25,485 nucleotides of DNA from CAZJYT01 sp964550325. GTDB taxonomy: Bacteria > Patescibacteriota > Minisyncoccia > Minisyncoccales > CAZJYT01. This document shows positions 5,365-12,101 of this stretch, in pieces. The stretch covers positions 1 to 25,485 of the forward strand of contig CAZJYT010000010.1 of NCBI GenBank assembly GCA_964550325.1, given 5' to 3'. The translations under genes and the position numbers were made by a program. Position 1 is the first letter of the stretch. Each line of letters begins with the position of its first letter. The notes beneath the pieces are model-generated. The model had not been told where the DNA came from, ran no database searches, and saw nothing but the letters and a program-made list of their open reading frames with translations.

Positions 5365-5697
5365 ATGGATATTTTAAATCAGTGTTTAGGTTCAATCCTT
5401 CTTGCGGTGCTTATTCCGGTAGCTACCGCAATTGGAGCTTTACTGGGAAGGTTGATTAAAAGAGCAATATCTAAAATTGACAATGCTTTAATGCAACAGC
5501 TGGCTTGGCAGGCGGTTCTCTGGACAGAACAAACCTTCAAAAATTTACATGGCCGAGATAAATTTGATAAAGCTTATGAATGGCTTGCTAAAAAACTTCC
5601 TGGGATAGAAAAAGAAGATATTGAGAAGGCCATTGAGTGTGCAGTGAGAGAAATGAATTCTACTTTCCCAAAAGTGCCAGATTCACAGCCAAAGTAA
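5365..5697 (+). CDS. Phage LL-H-type holin (superfamily 6-like)
   Basis: The protein has one N-terminal membrane helix (LGSILLAVLIPVATAIGALLG, residues 8-28). A helical cytoplasmic part follows: QAVLWTEQTFKN, GRDKFDKAYEWL, and EKAIECAVREMN. The A-V-x-W-x-E-Q ... G-x-x-K-x-x-x-A ... I-E-x-A-V-x-E-x-N pattern matches the LL-H holin family of Gram-positive phages (about 110 residues). Holins form membrane pores that time lysis and release the endolysin. The SleB-type hydrolase at 10186 is the likely partner. It has a strong GGAGGAGGTG. Confidence 0.8.
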   Translation: MDILNQCLGSILLAVLIPVATAIGALLGRLIKRAISKIDNALMQQLAWQAVLWTEQTFKNLHGRDKFDKAYEWLAKKLPGIEKEDIEKAIECAVREMNSTFPKVPDSQPK

Positions 5698-5798
5698 TAA
5701 GAACAGGATTATTTATTAAGAAACATTTAAGGTTTGGCACATTTTACACTCCAGAAGGAGAAAGATATAGAGGATTTAAATTCACGATAAGGTGGTAA
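5637..5798 (+). CDS. Possible overlapping small protein (53 aa)
   Basis: A GTG-started frame inside the holin 3' end encodes a Phe/Lys/Arg-rich protein with RFGTFYTPEGERYRGFKFTIRW. It fills the otherwise empty stretch between the holin and the gene at 5839. GAAGG lies about nine bases upstream. The beta-like C-terminus looks protein-like, but only weak start evidence supports it. Confidence 0.35.
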   Translation: MCSERNEFYFPKSARFTAKVIRTGLFIKKHLRFGTFYTPEGERYRGFKFTIRW

Positions 5799-5838
5799 AA
5801 AGAGGAATAAATGCAATCGTAAATATTTAGGGGGGAAG

Positions 5839-6174
5839 ATGAGTAAGTTTGATATTGAGTGGTGGAATAATTATACAAAAAAAGAGTTAACTAAATATCT
5901 TCACGAACTCCAACCTATTACACGCCAAGAGGCTGATTTGTTAGATAGATTTTGGGTAAAAACAGATGAAGGATATCAACTTGCAGTTGTTTGGATTGCT
6001 ATTAGAGGACCGGATACTACTGGGGTAGAAGGCTGGTTTGTGCGTAGGGGTAAAGTTGTTCCCATAAAGGGTTATAGTGGAGAATTAATACCTGTAGATA
6101 AAAGACAAGAAGCACTTTATAAACAAATTTTGTATCAAGACAGAAGTGGAAAGGAAGAAAGACATTTACAATAA
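5839..6174 (+). CDS. Hypothetical protein (111 aa)
   Basis: Residues 1-40 look helical and residues 45-90 look beta-rich, with VVWIAIRGPDTTGVEGWFVR and GKVVPIKGYSGELIPV. The start follows AGGGGGGAAG. No family is recognised. It lies downstream of the holin in the same transcription unit. Confidence 0.75.
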   Translation: MSKFDIEWWNNYTKKELTKYLHELQPITRQEADLLDRFWVKTDEGYQLAVVWIAIRGPDTTGVEGWFVRRGKVVPIKGYSGELIPVDKRQEALYKQILYQDRSGKEERHLQ

Positions 6175-6289
6175 AAAAAGGAAAGTTTATCCGTTACCAG
6201 AAGAAAAATTAATTTACCGCATAGATAGGGAAATATACTATGGAGATAATAAACAAAAAAGACTTAGTAGAGAAATTGGAAAGAAATAG
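6146..6289 (+). CDS. Possible overlapping small protein (47 aa)
   Basis: A GTG-started frame encodes a strongly basic protein with VYPLPEEKLIYRIDREIYYG. It overlaps the gene before (29 bases) and after (50 bases) in other frames and fills the gap between them. GAAG precedes the start only weakly. The peptide composition is protein-like, so I list it with low confidence. Confidence 0.3.
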   Translation: MERKKDIYNKKRKVYPLPEEKLIYRIDREIYYGDNKQKRLSREIGKK

Positions 6290-6905
6290 GAGGAAAGATG
6301 AAGAAAAAATATTTATTAAAATTTTACTTACAATATTTATCACTTGGTCTATGATAGCAATAGTTGGAATAATATATAGTGAAATAAAAATAAGAAAAGA
6401 AGTTTATGGATGGTATCTACAGGCGTATTCAGCAGCAGATGCTGATCAGATGATAAAATGGTTTAAAAAACTTATAGAAGGAATGGAAAAATTAGGCATG
6501 ACAAAAGGGCATTATGCTTTACTTATAAAAACTCCACATAATGATATTTCATTAGATTATCAAGTATTTAAGAATTTAATGAGAAGGTGTTATGAAATTA
6601 AAAAATATAGTAAAGGCTCTATGGATTATGCTGAATCTTTAAAAGATATAAGACAACAAATGGAAAAAACAGGTTTTTCACCAGTGTATTGGTATTTTAT
6701 TCACAAATTTCCTTATCCAATATTATCTCTTCTAATCAGCGTTCCTTCAATTTTTTTATTATCTTTTTTATTGTTTGTGATAGAAGATGAGACATTTAGA
6801 AATGTTGCAATACCGCCAGATTCAAGAAAACTTTATCATATATATTTGAAAGACAATGAACTTAAAGAAATAAAAAAAAGATTTCCTGATATTATTATAA
6901 GATAA
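6240..6905 (+). CDS. Membrane protein with two transmembrane helices (221 aa)
   Basis: Two hydrophobic segments are clear: ILLTIFITWSMIAIVGIIY (about 28-46) and LSLLISVPSIFLLSFLLFVI (about 173-192). About 125 soluble residues between them probably sit on the outside, and a short tail follows. No Shine-Dalgarno sequence precedes the ATG; TATACT lies directly against it. The first 24 bases are identical to the start of the gene at 6921 (MEIINKKD), so the two 5' ends are related. The function is unknown. Confidence 0.75.
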   Translation: MEIINKKDLVEKLERNRRKDEEKIFIKILLTIFITWSMIAIVGIIYSEIKIRKEVYGWYLQAYSAADADQMIKWFKKLIEGMEKLGMTKGHYALLIKTPHNDISLDYQVFKNLMRRCYEIKKYSKGSMDYAESLKDIRQQMEKTGFSPVYWYFIHKFPYPILSLLISVPSIFLLSFLLFVIEDETFRNVAIPPDSRKLYHIYLKDNELKEIKKRFPDIIIR

Positions 6906-6920
6906 AAAAATCATAAAATA

Positions 6921-7106
6921 ATGGAGATAATAAACAAAAAAGACCCAGTAGAAAAAATTGAAGACTTAAATCGCAAAGGAAAAATTAAAACTTTGTCCTT
7001 AAAAAAGGATCCACGAACTCCTCGTGTAAAATCACCCTGGAATAGGTGGCCTGAGGATAAGGAGAGGTGGGATAGAAATTGGGAGAAAATTTTTGGGAGA
7101 AGATAA
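6921..7106 (+). CDS. Small basic protein sharing its N-terminus with the gene at 6240 (61 aa)
   Basis: It begins MEIINKKDPVEKIEDLNRKG, close to MEIINKKDLVEKLERNRRK of the membrane protein upstream. After that the sequences diverge. The rest is Trp-, Lys- and Arg-rich (SPWNRWPEDKERWDRNWEKIF) with no known domain. There is no upstream Shine-Dalgarno sequence. A copied 5' segment joined to a different body is the simplest explanation. Confidence 0.6.
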   Translation: MEIINKKDPVEKIEDLNRKGKIKTLSLKKDPRTPRVKSPWNRWPEDKERWDRNWEKIFGRR

Positions 7107-7107
7107 A

Positions 7108-7365
7108 ATGATAAATATAGATATAAAAGGAATGGGATTTATTGGTGAAAAAATATTGATAAACTATAAACTTAAAAGTGGTTGGTATAAAATTATCAAA
7201 GGTTCTCTTTCTTTACACTACTTTAATGGTCCGGGTAAATTATTAGTTAAACATACTTGGAGACATAAACCCTTTATAGCAATAGAGAATACATCTAAAG
7301 GAACACTTTATTTTAAAGAACCTTTTTTGGTTCTTAAAGAAAATATGTGTTTTAAGCGAAAATAG
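7108..7365 (+). CDS. Small beta-rich protein, paralog A (85 aa)
   Basis: I chose ATG 7108, with GGGAGAAG at good spacing; a TTG at 7093 is an alternative. The protein is a likely all-beta domain with SGWYKIIKGSLSL and GPGKLLVKHTW. It aligns over nearly its whole length with the product of the gene at 7794 (GEKILINYK versus EEKILVECK, GW-KI-KG, GP-LLVK, F-EP--L). The pair arose by duplication. I recognise no family. Confidence 0.72.
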   Translation: MINIDIKGMGFIGEKILINYKLKSGWYKIIKGSLSLHYFNGPGKLLVKHTWRHKPFIAIENTSKGTLYFKEPFLVLKENMCFKRK

Positions 7366-7398
7366 AGTGGGAAAGGATTTTTGGGAGGAGGTGGAGAA

Positions 7399-7797
7399 AT
7401 GATAGATAGTAAAGATTTGGAGAAATTGATAGATAGTAAAGATTTGGAGAAATTGGAAAAAATAGAAAAACTAAAGGAAGAAATGGAACTTGCAGTAAAA
7501 ATTGCATTGGAAGTAATAAATGAAGTAAAAAAAGAAAAAACTGAAATGACAGAACCTCTTTGTAATGTTTTTCTATTACTTCTATTTCAAGAAATATGGC
7601 GAGAATTGAAAGTAATATTAACTCCTCCATCTCCAGTATTTTTTTCAACATTTTCAGAGCCAAATCCAAAGCCAAAAATCTGTATAAAATGTAAAAAAAA
7701 GCTCACATCTGACGATTATTCTTTTATTTTAGCTCCAGATAAATATTTATGTGAAAAATGCAGAAAGGAACTTATAGATGAATTAGAAAAAAAATGA
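7399..7797 (+). CDS. Coiled-coil plus zinc-knuckle protein (132 aa)
   Basis: ATG 7399 follows GGGAGGAGGTGGAGAA. The N-terminus has two exact copies of IDSKDLEKL, then a charged coiled coil to about residue 50 and a hydrophobic stretch (VFLLLLFQEIW, about 57-67). The C-terminal part carries two CxxC knuckles (C95/C98 and C118/C121), likely one zinc ion. The gene ends in an ATGA overlap with paralog B, which separates the two related genes at 7108 and 7794. The role is unknown. Confidence 0.7.
   Translation: MIDSKDLEKLIDSKDLEKLEKIEKLKEEMELAVKIALEVINEVKKEKTEMTEPLCNVFLLLLFQEIWRELKVILTPPSPVFFSTFSEPNPKPKICIKCKKKLTSDDYSFILAPDKYLCEKCRKELIDELEKK
7402..7455 (+). repeat. 27-bp exact tandem duplication inside a gene
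   Basis: The unit begins ATAGATAGTAAAGATTTGG and is repeated without any mismatch at 7402-7428 and 7429-7455. It keeps the frame and adds nine residues. The absence of any change between copies points to a recent slippage event. Confidence 0.95.
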
Positions 7798-8033
7798 ACA
7801 TTTCATCTGAAGAAAAAATATTAGTAGAATGTAAAAAAATTGGCGGTTGGTGTAAAATTGTTAAAGGTAAATTATCTTTTCCAGCTCTTCTTGGTCCATG
7901 CAGATTATTAGTCAAATATAACTGGAAAGGTAAATTTACTACAATGGCAGAATGTAGAATTGGAGAAGTAATTTTTTTTGAAGAACCTTTAATTCTTACA
8001 GAAGGCATATATTTTAAACTTGAACGATTTTAA
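7794..8033 (+). CDS. Small beta-rich protein, paralog B (79 aa)
   Basis: This is the second member of the pair with the gene at 7108. Shared landmarks are EKILVE, GGWCKIVKGKLSF, GPCRLLVKYNW, and FFEEPLILTEGIYFK. It is coupled to the previous gene through ATGA. It gains three Cys (13, 20 and 36) compared with paralog A. No family is recognised. Confidence 0.72.
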   Translation: MNISSEEKILVECKKIGGWCKIVKGKLSFPALLGPCRLLVKYNWKGKFTTMAECRIGEVIFFEEPLILTEGIYFKLERF

Positions 8034-8034
8034 A

Positions 8035-8976
8035 ATGAAAATTGGTTTTCCTTCCTTAGGTAAATATACTGGATATATTTATAGTTTACTTTCAGATTTA
8101 GGTTTCAAACAACTGCTGTATCCTCCTTCCATTACCAAAGAGATAATTGAAGAGGGAGTAAAATATGCTCCTCAAGATGTTTGCTTTCCTTTTAAAGTAA
8201 CATTGGGCCAGGAAATTAAATTATTAAAAGAAGGAGCTGATGTTATCCTTTTTCCCTCTACAGGAGGATACTGTATTATGCGTAATTACTGGTGTGTTCA
8301 AAAAACTATTTTAGAGGAGCTTGGTTTTAAATTTAAGATGATTATTTTAAAATTAAAACATCCAGTGGAAAGTTTCTATGAACTTAAGAAAATAAATTCC
8401 AAATTAACCTTATTCAGATTACTTAAAGAATGTTTATGGACTTACCGGCAGATTAAAACTTTAGATGATGAAGAAAAACAGATAAATACTTCAGCTAAGA
8501 TAAAGATTGGTTTAATCGGTGAGATTTATACTGTATTAGAAGATGGTATAAATTTTAATATTGTTGATAAATTGCAAAATATGGGCTGTTTTGTAGATAG
8601 ATGGTTAACTTTATCTGAACAGGTCAGGTTAGCTGTTAAAAACTTTTATAAACCATTGAAATATAAAAAATATAGTATTAAAAAATATCGCCGGTTAGCA
8701 GAAAAATACTTTCCTGATATATGCGGAGGACATGCTAATGAAAATATTGTCAGGATGATAAAGTATGCTAAGGAAGGTTTTAGTGGAGTTATCTGTTTGG
8801 CCCCTTTTGCATGCAACCCCGAGACTATCTCCGAACCAGTTTTTGAGAAAATTTCTAAAGATTTTGGTATTCCTTTTTTAAAGATAAATATAGATGAAAA
8901 TATATTAGCTTCCTCAACTCAATTTCATAATAGAGTTGAAGCTTTTATAGAAAATTTAAAGTTAAACTTAAAATGA
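8035..8976 (+). CDS. COG3581/DUF2229-like Fe-S protein, acyl-CoA dehydratase activase-related (313 aa)
   Basis: The protein opens MKIGFPSLGKYTGYIYSLLSD, then YAPQDVCFPFKVTLGQ (residues 45-59), and near its end has GGHANENIVRMIKYAKEGF, then LAPFACNPE and NIDEN. These are the landmarks of the COG3581 family related to HgdB-type 2-hydroxyacyl-CoA dehydratase components. Cys at 50, 80, 87, 230, 254 and 260 are candidate Fe-S ligands. Family members pair with a BadF-type ATPase, as here (overlapping next gene, ATGA). The substrate is unknown for most members. ATG 8035 starts exactly where the family does; a TTG 15 bases earlier is weaker. There is no strong Shine-Dalgarno sequence. The family is unusual on phages. 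Confidence 0.82.
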   Translation: MKIGFPSLGKYTGYIYSLLSDLGFKQLLYPPSITKEIIEEGVKYAPQDVCFPFKVTLGQEIKLLKEGADVILFPSTGGYCIMRNYWCVQKTILEELGFKFKMIILKLKHPVESFYELKKINSKLTLFRLLKECLWTYRQIKTLDDEEKQINTSAKIKIGLIGEIYTVLEDGINFNIVDKLQNMGCFVDRWLTLSEQVRLAVKNFYKPLKYKKYSIKKYRRLAEKYFPDICGGHANENIVRMIKYAKEGFSGVICLAPFACNPETISEPVFEKISKDFGIPFLKINIDENILASSTQFHNRVEAFIENLKLNLK

Positions 8977-9881
8977 ATTTAGGAATAGATGTAGGAAATC
9001 GTTCCCTTAAACTGGTAGTAACAGAAAATAATAAGCTCGTTGAATGGGTATATCTTCCCAATGAAGGTATTGTTCCTACCTTTAAAAAAGCCTTATCAAT
9101 TTTAAATCAAAAAATAGATTTAGATAATATAAATAGAATTGGTATCTGTGGAGCAGGAAGGAATTTTTTAGCAGCTTTAATTAAACCACAAGTTGTTCGC
9201 ACTGAAATAATCGCTTTATATCAGGGAATATTAAATGAATTTCCCTATAATGAATTTACTATTTTTGAGATCGGAGGAGAGGATGCTAAAATTTTAGTTA
9301 TAAGGGATAAAATGATTAAAGATTTTGTTCTCAATAGCCTCTGTTCAGCTAACTTAGGGACCTATTTGGAAAGCATTGCTCATCGTTTGGGAGTTAAAAT
9401 AGAGGATTTTGGCTTACTGGCTTTAGGAGGAGAACCTCTTCCTATCTCCAGTAAATGTGCGGTATTCTCTATTTCTTCTTGCTTATCTTTACTTAATCAG
9501 GGAGCAAAAAAAGAAGATATTTTAGCCGGAGTAGCTCAGAGCTTGGTAAGAAATTTTTTATCTATGTATAAAAAACCTATGCCCCTTCCTTATATCTTCT
9601 GTGGAGGAGTAGCTTTAAATGAAGCTATACATTATTACTTAGAAAAGGAAACAAAAAGTATGGTATTTTGTGCTTCCAATCCTTTAATTGTATCAGCAAA
9701 AGGAATAGCTTATTTAGCCTCTCAGAGCCTACCTTCTTCTTTCAATTTAAAAGAATTAATTACTAAGGATATAAAAACAAGTTGTTTTTTCTGTTCGGGT
9801 TGTTCCAATAATTGTAAGATTATTCAAATTGGAGAAGCCTTTTTTGGCTCAAAGTGTGGTAAATATGAACGCTCTAATTGA
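8973..9881 (+). CDS. BadF/BadG/BcrA/BcrD-type ATPase (COG1924), activator-like (302 aa)
   Basis: The actin-like ATPase landmarks are clear. Phosphate 1 is GIDVGNRSLK (residues 4-13), phosphate 2 is EIGGEDAK (99-106; the family usually has GGQD), and the adenosine motif is GGVALNEA (211-218). CSANLGTYLE (124-133) and KCAVFS (161-166) supply the bridging-cluster cysteines expected at the dimer interface. A C-terminal Cys cluster (FFCSGCSNNC, C271-C281, then C295) resembles the start of the next domain in fused homologues. In known systems this ATPase passes an electron at low potential to its HgdB-like partner, here the upstream gene, with which it overlaps by four bases. Confidence 0.86.
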   Translation: MNLGIDVGNRSLKLVVTENNKLVEWVYLPNEGIVPTFKKALSILNQKIDLDNINRIGICGAGRNFLAALIKPQVVRTEIIALYQGILNEFPYNEFTIFEIGGEDAKILVIRDKMIKDFVLNSLCSANLGTYLESIAHRLGVKIEDFGLLALGGEPLPISSKCAVFSISSCLSLLNQGAKKEDILAGVAQSLVRNFLSMYKKPMPLPYIFCGGVALNEAIHYYLEKETKSMVFCASNPLIVSAKGIAYLASQSLPSSFNLKELITKDIKTSCFFCSGCSNNCKIIQIGEAFFGSKCGKYERSN

Positions 9882-10170
9882 AGAAATATTTTTAAAGTGT
9901 CTTGGTTCTGCTGAGAAATTAAAACAGTATATATCGCAAGATATTGATTTAATTAACTATATAAAAACTAAATATGGCGTATTAATCGGCTTAGCAGCAG
10001 GATTTTTAGCCAATCGTAAAGACTTATTAAATGAATTAAAATCTATAACTCATGGAGATATTTTAGAATTCTTAAAAAGAAGAAGGCCGGATCTATACCA
10101 AATCTTACAGACTGAAGAAGGCAAAAATTGGTTTAAAAAACAGAAGTTTGAAAATTTTTTTAAATTTTAG
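9865..10170 (+). CDS. Hypothetical helical protein (101 aa)
   Basis: I chose ATG 9865, which overlaps the ATPase gene by 17 bases; an in-frame ATG at 9829 would overlap more and lacks support. The protein is helical, with EEIFLKCLGSAEKLKQYI, KYGVLIGLAAGFLANRKD and ILEFLKRRRPDLYQIL. A weak hydrophobic patch (residues 36-49) might be a short membrane contact. No family is recognised, and its link to the Fe-S pair is positional only. Confidence 0.65.
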   Translation: MNALIEEIFLKCLGSAEKLKQYISQDIDLINYIKTKYGVLIGLAAGFLANRKDLLNELKSITHGDILEFLKRRRPDLYQILQTEEGKNWFKKQKFENFFKF

Positions 10171-10185
10171 AAAGGAGGTTGAGTA

Positions 10186-10683
10186 ATGAAAGTAGCAGGA
10201 ATTTTACTTTGTTTATTACTTATAGCATTTATTATCTCCAAAACAAAAGCAGAAAAGATTAAGGCTAAACCTCAATATATTAATCCTTTAGATAAGTTTG
10301 TTCTTGCAAGAATTATTTTTGCTGAAGCGGTTGGAGAGCCTCGCTTAGGAAGAATTGCTGTAGGTTGTGTTGTAAGAAACAGAGTAAAATCACCTTATCG
10401 TTGGCCTAACACTTATAGAGAAGTGATATTACAATCTGGGCAATTTTCAGGAGTAAATTCTCTTTTATGGGATAGATTTATTCAAAATAAGTATCTTACT
10501 CCTGAACAAAAAAGAATTAAGCTTGAATGTTTTAAGATTGCTGAAGATATAATAACAGAAAGACAGCCAGATATTACAGGAGGAGCAAACCATTATTATA
10601 ATCCCAAAATAGTCTCTCCTTCTTGGGCAAAAAAGATGAAAGTTACAAGAGAAATAGGAAATCATATATTTTTAAAAGAATGA
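10186..10683 (+). CDS. SleB/CwlJ-type cell-wall hydrolase (endolysin candidate, 165 aa)
   Basis: A signal-anchor helix (GILLCLLLIAFIIS, residues 5-18) precedes a catalytic domain with ARIIFAEAVGEPRLGRIAVG (41-60), RNRVKSPYRWP, QSGQFSG, GGANHYYNP (132-140) and IGNHIF. This is the Hydrolase_2 fold used by spore-cortex enzymes and phage lysins; Glu47 is the likely catalytic acid. The anchor implies export by the host, and the holin at 5365 is a probable partner. The start follows AAAGGAGG. The family implies a peptidoglycan-containing bacterial host. Confidence 0.9.
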   Translation: MKVAGILLCLLLIAFIISKTKAEKIKAKPQYINPLDKFVLARIIFAEAVGEPRLGRIAVGCVVRNRVKSPYRWPNTYREVILQSGQFSGVNSLLWDRFIQNKYLTPEQKRIKLECFKIAEDIITERQPDITGGANHYYNPKIVSPSWAKKMKVTREIGNHIFLKE

Positions 10684-10868
10684 TTAAAAAAATTTTTTTT
10701 GATTTTTTAGAAGCTTGGCTTTCTCTTCTAAAACAGGCTAAAAATAGTCCTCATCTTAAAACAGAAATTAAAAAAGAAATTAAAAAACAAGAAAAATCTT
10801 TAGAATGGTTTTTGAAATTAGCATTATTAAGTGAAATAGAAAAAAATAATAGTAATGAAAAAAATTAA
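10680..10868 (+). CDS. Small helical protein (62 aa)
   Basis: ATG 10680 overlaps the hydrolase stop codon (ATGA), which is a better start than the in-frame ATG at 10623 inside the hydrolase. The protein starts MIKKIFFDFLEAWLSLLKQA and continues as a Lys/Glu amphipathic helix with no membrane span. Coupling to the lysin would fit a lysis accessory role, which is inference. Confidence 0.6.
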   Translation: MIKKIFFDFLEAWLSLLKQAKNSPHLKTEIKKEIKKQEKSLEWFLKLALLSEIEKNNSNEKN

Positions 10869-11112
10869 TTTATTACATAAATTATATTTAAAATATCTTA
10901 AAAAAAAATATGGTGAGGAAAAATTAAAAAGATTAAAGGACAGAAGTTTTCCTTATGTAGGAGACCTTATTAAATTAGCCAATATGGATTATATAGATTT
11001 AATAAAACATTTAAAAAAAGTTTTAGGAAAAGATTTTAAATCTTTTTTTAAAAAATCAATATCTATCCCTACAGTTGAAGAGAGGTTAGAAAAAATAAAA
11101 GAAAGGGGGTAA
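10855..11112 (+). CDS. Small basic helical protein (85 aa)
   Basis: It overlaps the previous gene by 14 bases. The protein is Lys-rich, with LHKLYLKYLKKKYG, GDLIKLANMDYIDLIKHLKK, and TVEERLEKIKERG at its end. The composition suggests an RNA- or DNA-binding helical protein. No family is recognised. Confidence 0.6.
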   Translation: MKKINLLHKLYLKYLKKKYGEEKLKRLKDRSFPYVGDLIKLANMDYIDLIKHLKKVLGKDFKSFFKKSISIPTVEERLEKIKERG

Positions 11113-11114
11113 AT

Positions 11115-11420
11115 ATGCAAAAAGAAGAGCTTATTTATCAAAAAGAACAGGAGTTAAAGAAGTTTGCTCAAAAATATAATCTTAAAATTAATCCTAAATA
11201 TACTTTTAGATACTGGGCATGGTTAATTGTAAATTATGGTGGAAGATGTATTTGTGATTCAAAAAGAACACATTGTCCCTGTGAATTTGTCTTAGATGAA
11301 TTAAAAAATAAAGGTTATTGTTTTTGTAAATTTTTTATGACTGAAAAATATTATAATGAATTTGTAGAATTTTATAAAAAGAGAGGTAAAAGGATAAAAA
11401 AGAAGGAGGCTCCTGTATGA
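11115..11420 (+). CDS. Ferredoxin-thioredoxin reductase catalytic-chain-like protein (101 aa)
   Basis: Residues 43-74 contain GRCICDSKRTHCPCEF and GYCFCKFF: three C-x-C pairs (C45/C47, C54/C56, C69/C71). This order matches the FTR beta chain (CPC, CPC, CHC), in which a [4Fe-4S] cluster lies next to a redox-active disulfide. The first interval is six residues rather than the usual 16, so it is a divergent or shortened form. Such an enzyme takes electrons from ferredoxin and reduces thioredoxin- or glutaredoxin-like partners; a glutaredoxin-like gene lies 680 bases downstream. The start follows AAAGGGGG. Confidence 0.72.
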   Translation: MQKEELIYQKEQELKKFAQKYNLKINPKYTFRYWAWLIVNYGGRCICDSKRTHCPCEFVLDELKNKGYCFCKFFMTEKYYNEFVEFYKKRGKRIKKKEAPV

Positions 11421-11635
11421 ATGAAAAAGAAGTTAATAAAGAAGAAATTGAATTTGAAAGAATTTATTGCCCTGATTGTGGTAAATGTCTGTGTGAAGAA
11501 GCAATCTTTATGGGAAAAATCAGAATAAAATGTTATAACTGCAACACTTTAGTAACTTTTGAAAGAGTTTTGGAAACAGAAGAACCACAGATAAGAATAA
11601 AGCGAGGTAAAAAAAGGCTTGACAAAAAGACTTAG
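11417..11635 (+). CDS. Zinc-ribbon protein, Com-like (72 aa)
   Basis: YCPDCGKCLCEEA (about residues 18-30) and IRIKCYNCNTL (about 36-46) form a four-Cys zinc ribbon close in spacing to the Mu Com family, where the second knuckle is usually IKCPRC. Com is a translational activator in Mu; the role here is not shown. The tail is strongly basic (RIKRGKKRLDKK). It is coupled to the FTR-like gene (ATGA). The last 17 bases overlap a promoter for the next unit. Confidence 0.7.
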   Translation: MNEKEVNKEEIEFERIYCPDCGKCLCEEAIFMGKIRIKCYNCNTLVTFERVLETEEPQIRIKRGKKRLDKKT

Positions 11636-11647
11636 ATAAGTTATATT
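11619..11647 (+). promoter_or_regulatory. Consensus sigma70-type promoter
   Basis: TTGACA (11619-11624), a 17-bp spacer and TATATT (11642-11647) make a near-perfect promoter inside the end of the upstream gene. The predicted start is about 11654. A strong terminator follows only about 60 bases later, so full-length mRNA for the gene at 11755 would require read-through. Confidence 0.85.
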
Positions 11648-11678
11648 TTCTATTGCAAGGGCAAAAAGCCCCGAGAAG

Positions 11679-11715
11679 CCCAAGAAGGCTCAAAAACCTA
11701 TCTTGGGTTTTTTTT
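11679..11715 (+). terminator. Intrinsic terminator right after a promoter
   Basis: CCCAAGA (11679-11685) pairs with TCTTGGG (11701-11707), and eight T follow. An outer GGGCAA/TTGCCC pair (11659-11664, 11716-11721) could extend it or compete with it. It sits between the promoter and the gene at 11755, so it may act as an attenuator or end a short RNA. Confidence 0.85.
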
Positions 11716-11754
11716 ATTGCCCAAGAAATCTTAAAAAGAAAGGAGGGATAAAAG

Positions 11755-12006
11755 ATGGGTTCATTTCCTTTAAGTGAACTGGGAAAAGTCGCTGGGCATC
11801 CTGCTAAAGGAATAAGCTGGTCAAAATCAACTATAATTGTTAAAAGATTAGCTTATCCTAAGGGTGCTATTCCTTCTCACCTTCGTCCCTATACTGAAAG
11901 ATTCAAAGAAGCAGTAAGAAGTTGTAGAGGAGAAATTACTACCGGTCAAGGAGCAGCAACTGTTAATGCTTTTAATGCCTGTATAGCAGCAAAGCTTAAG
12001 AAATAA
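11755..12006 (+). CDS. Small basic phage protein (83 aa)
   Basis: It contains HLRPYTERFKEAVRSCRGEI (residues 41-60) and VNAFNACIAAKLKK at the C-terminus. The F-x-x-A-V-x-x-C ... A-F-N-x-C-I pattern resembles small conserved proteins seen in phage structural modules, and the end of the gene at 14447 is similar in style. The function is unknown. The start follows AAAGGAGGG. It is alone between two terminators, so it is an independently regulated unit. Confidence 0.75.
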   Translation: MGSFPLSELGKVAGHPAKGISWSKSTIIVKRLAYPKGAIPSHLRPYTERFKEAVRSCRGEITTGQGAATVNAFNACIAAKLKK

Positions 12007-12020
12007 TTTTCCTCCATCAG

Positions 12021-12064
12021 CCTAACCAAAAAGAAGCCCTGAAGGCTCAGGTTAGGTTTTTTTT
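12021..12064 (+). terminator. Intrinsic terminator
   Basis: CCTAACC (12021-12027) pairs with GGTTAGG (12050-12056), followed by eight T. A nested AGCC/GGCT pair (12034-12037, 12044-12047) can form in the loop. It ends the unit of the gene at 11755. Confidence 0.9.
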
Positions 12065-12065
12065 C

Positions 12066-12094
12066 TTGACAAATTTTAAATAAAAAGATATATT
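12066..12094 (+). promoter_or_regulatory. Consensus sigma70-type promoter, leaderless
   Basis: TTGACA (12066-12071) and TATATT (12089-12094) have a 17-bp spacer. The predicted transcription start is about 12101, one base before ATG 12102. No Shine-Dalgarno sequence can precede the gene in this transcript, so leaderless translation is likely. Confidence 0.85.
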
Positions 12095-12101
12095 TAAGCT
12101 G

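Noticed and set aside
5475..5510. TTGACA inside the holin gene as a promoter
   Set aside because: The base positions for a -10 box at 17 bp read CTGGCT, so there is no promoter support.
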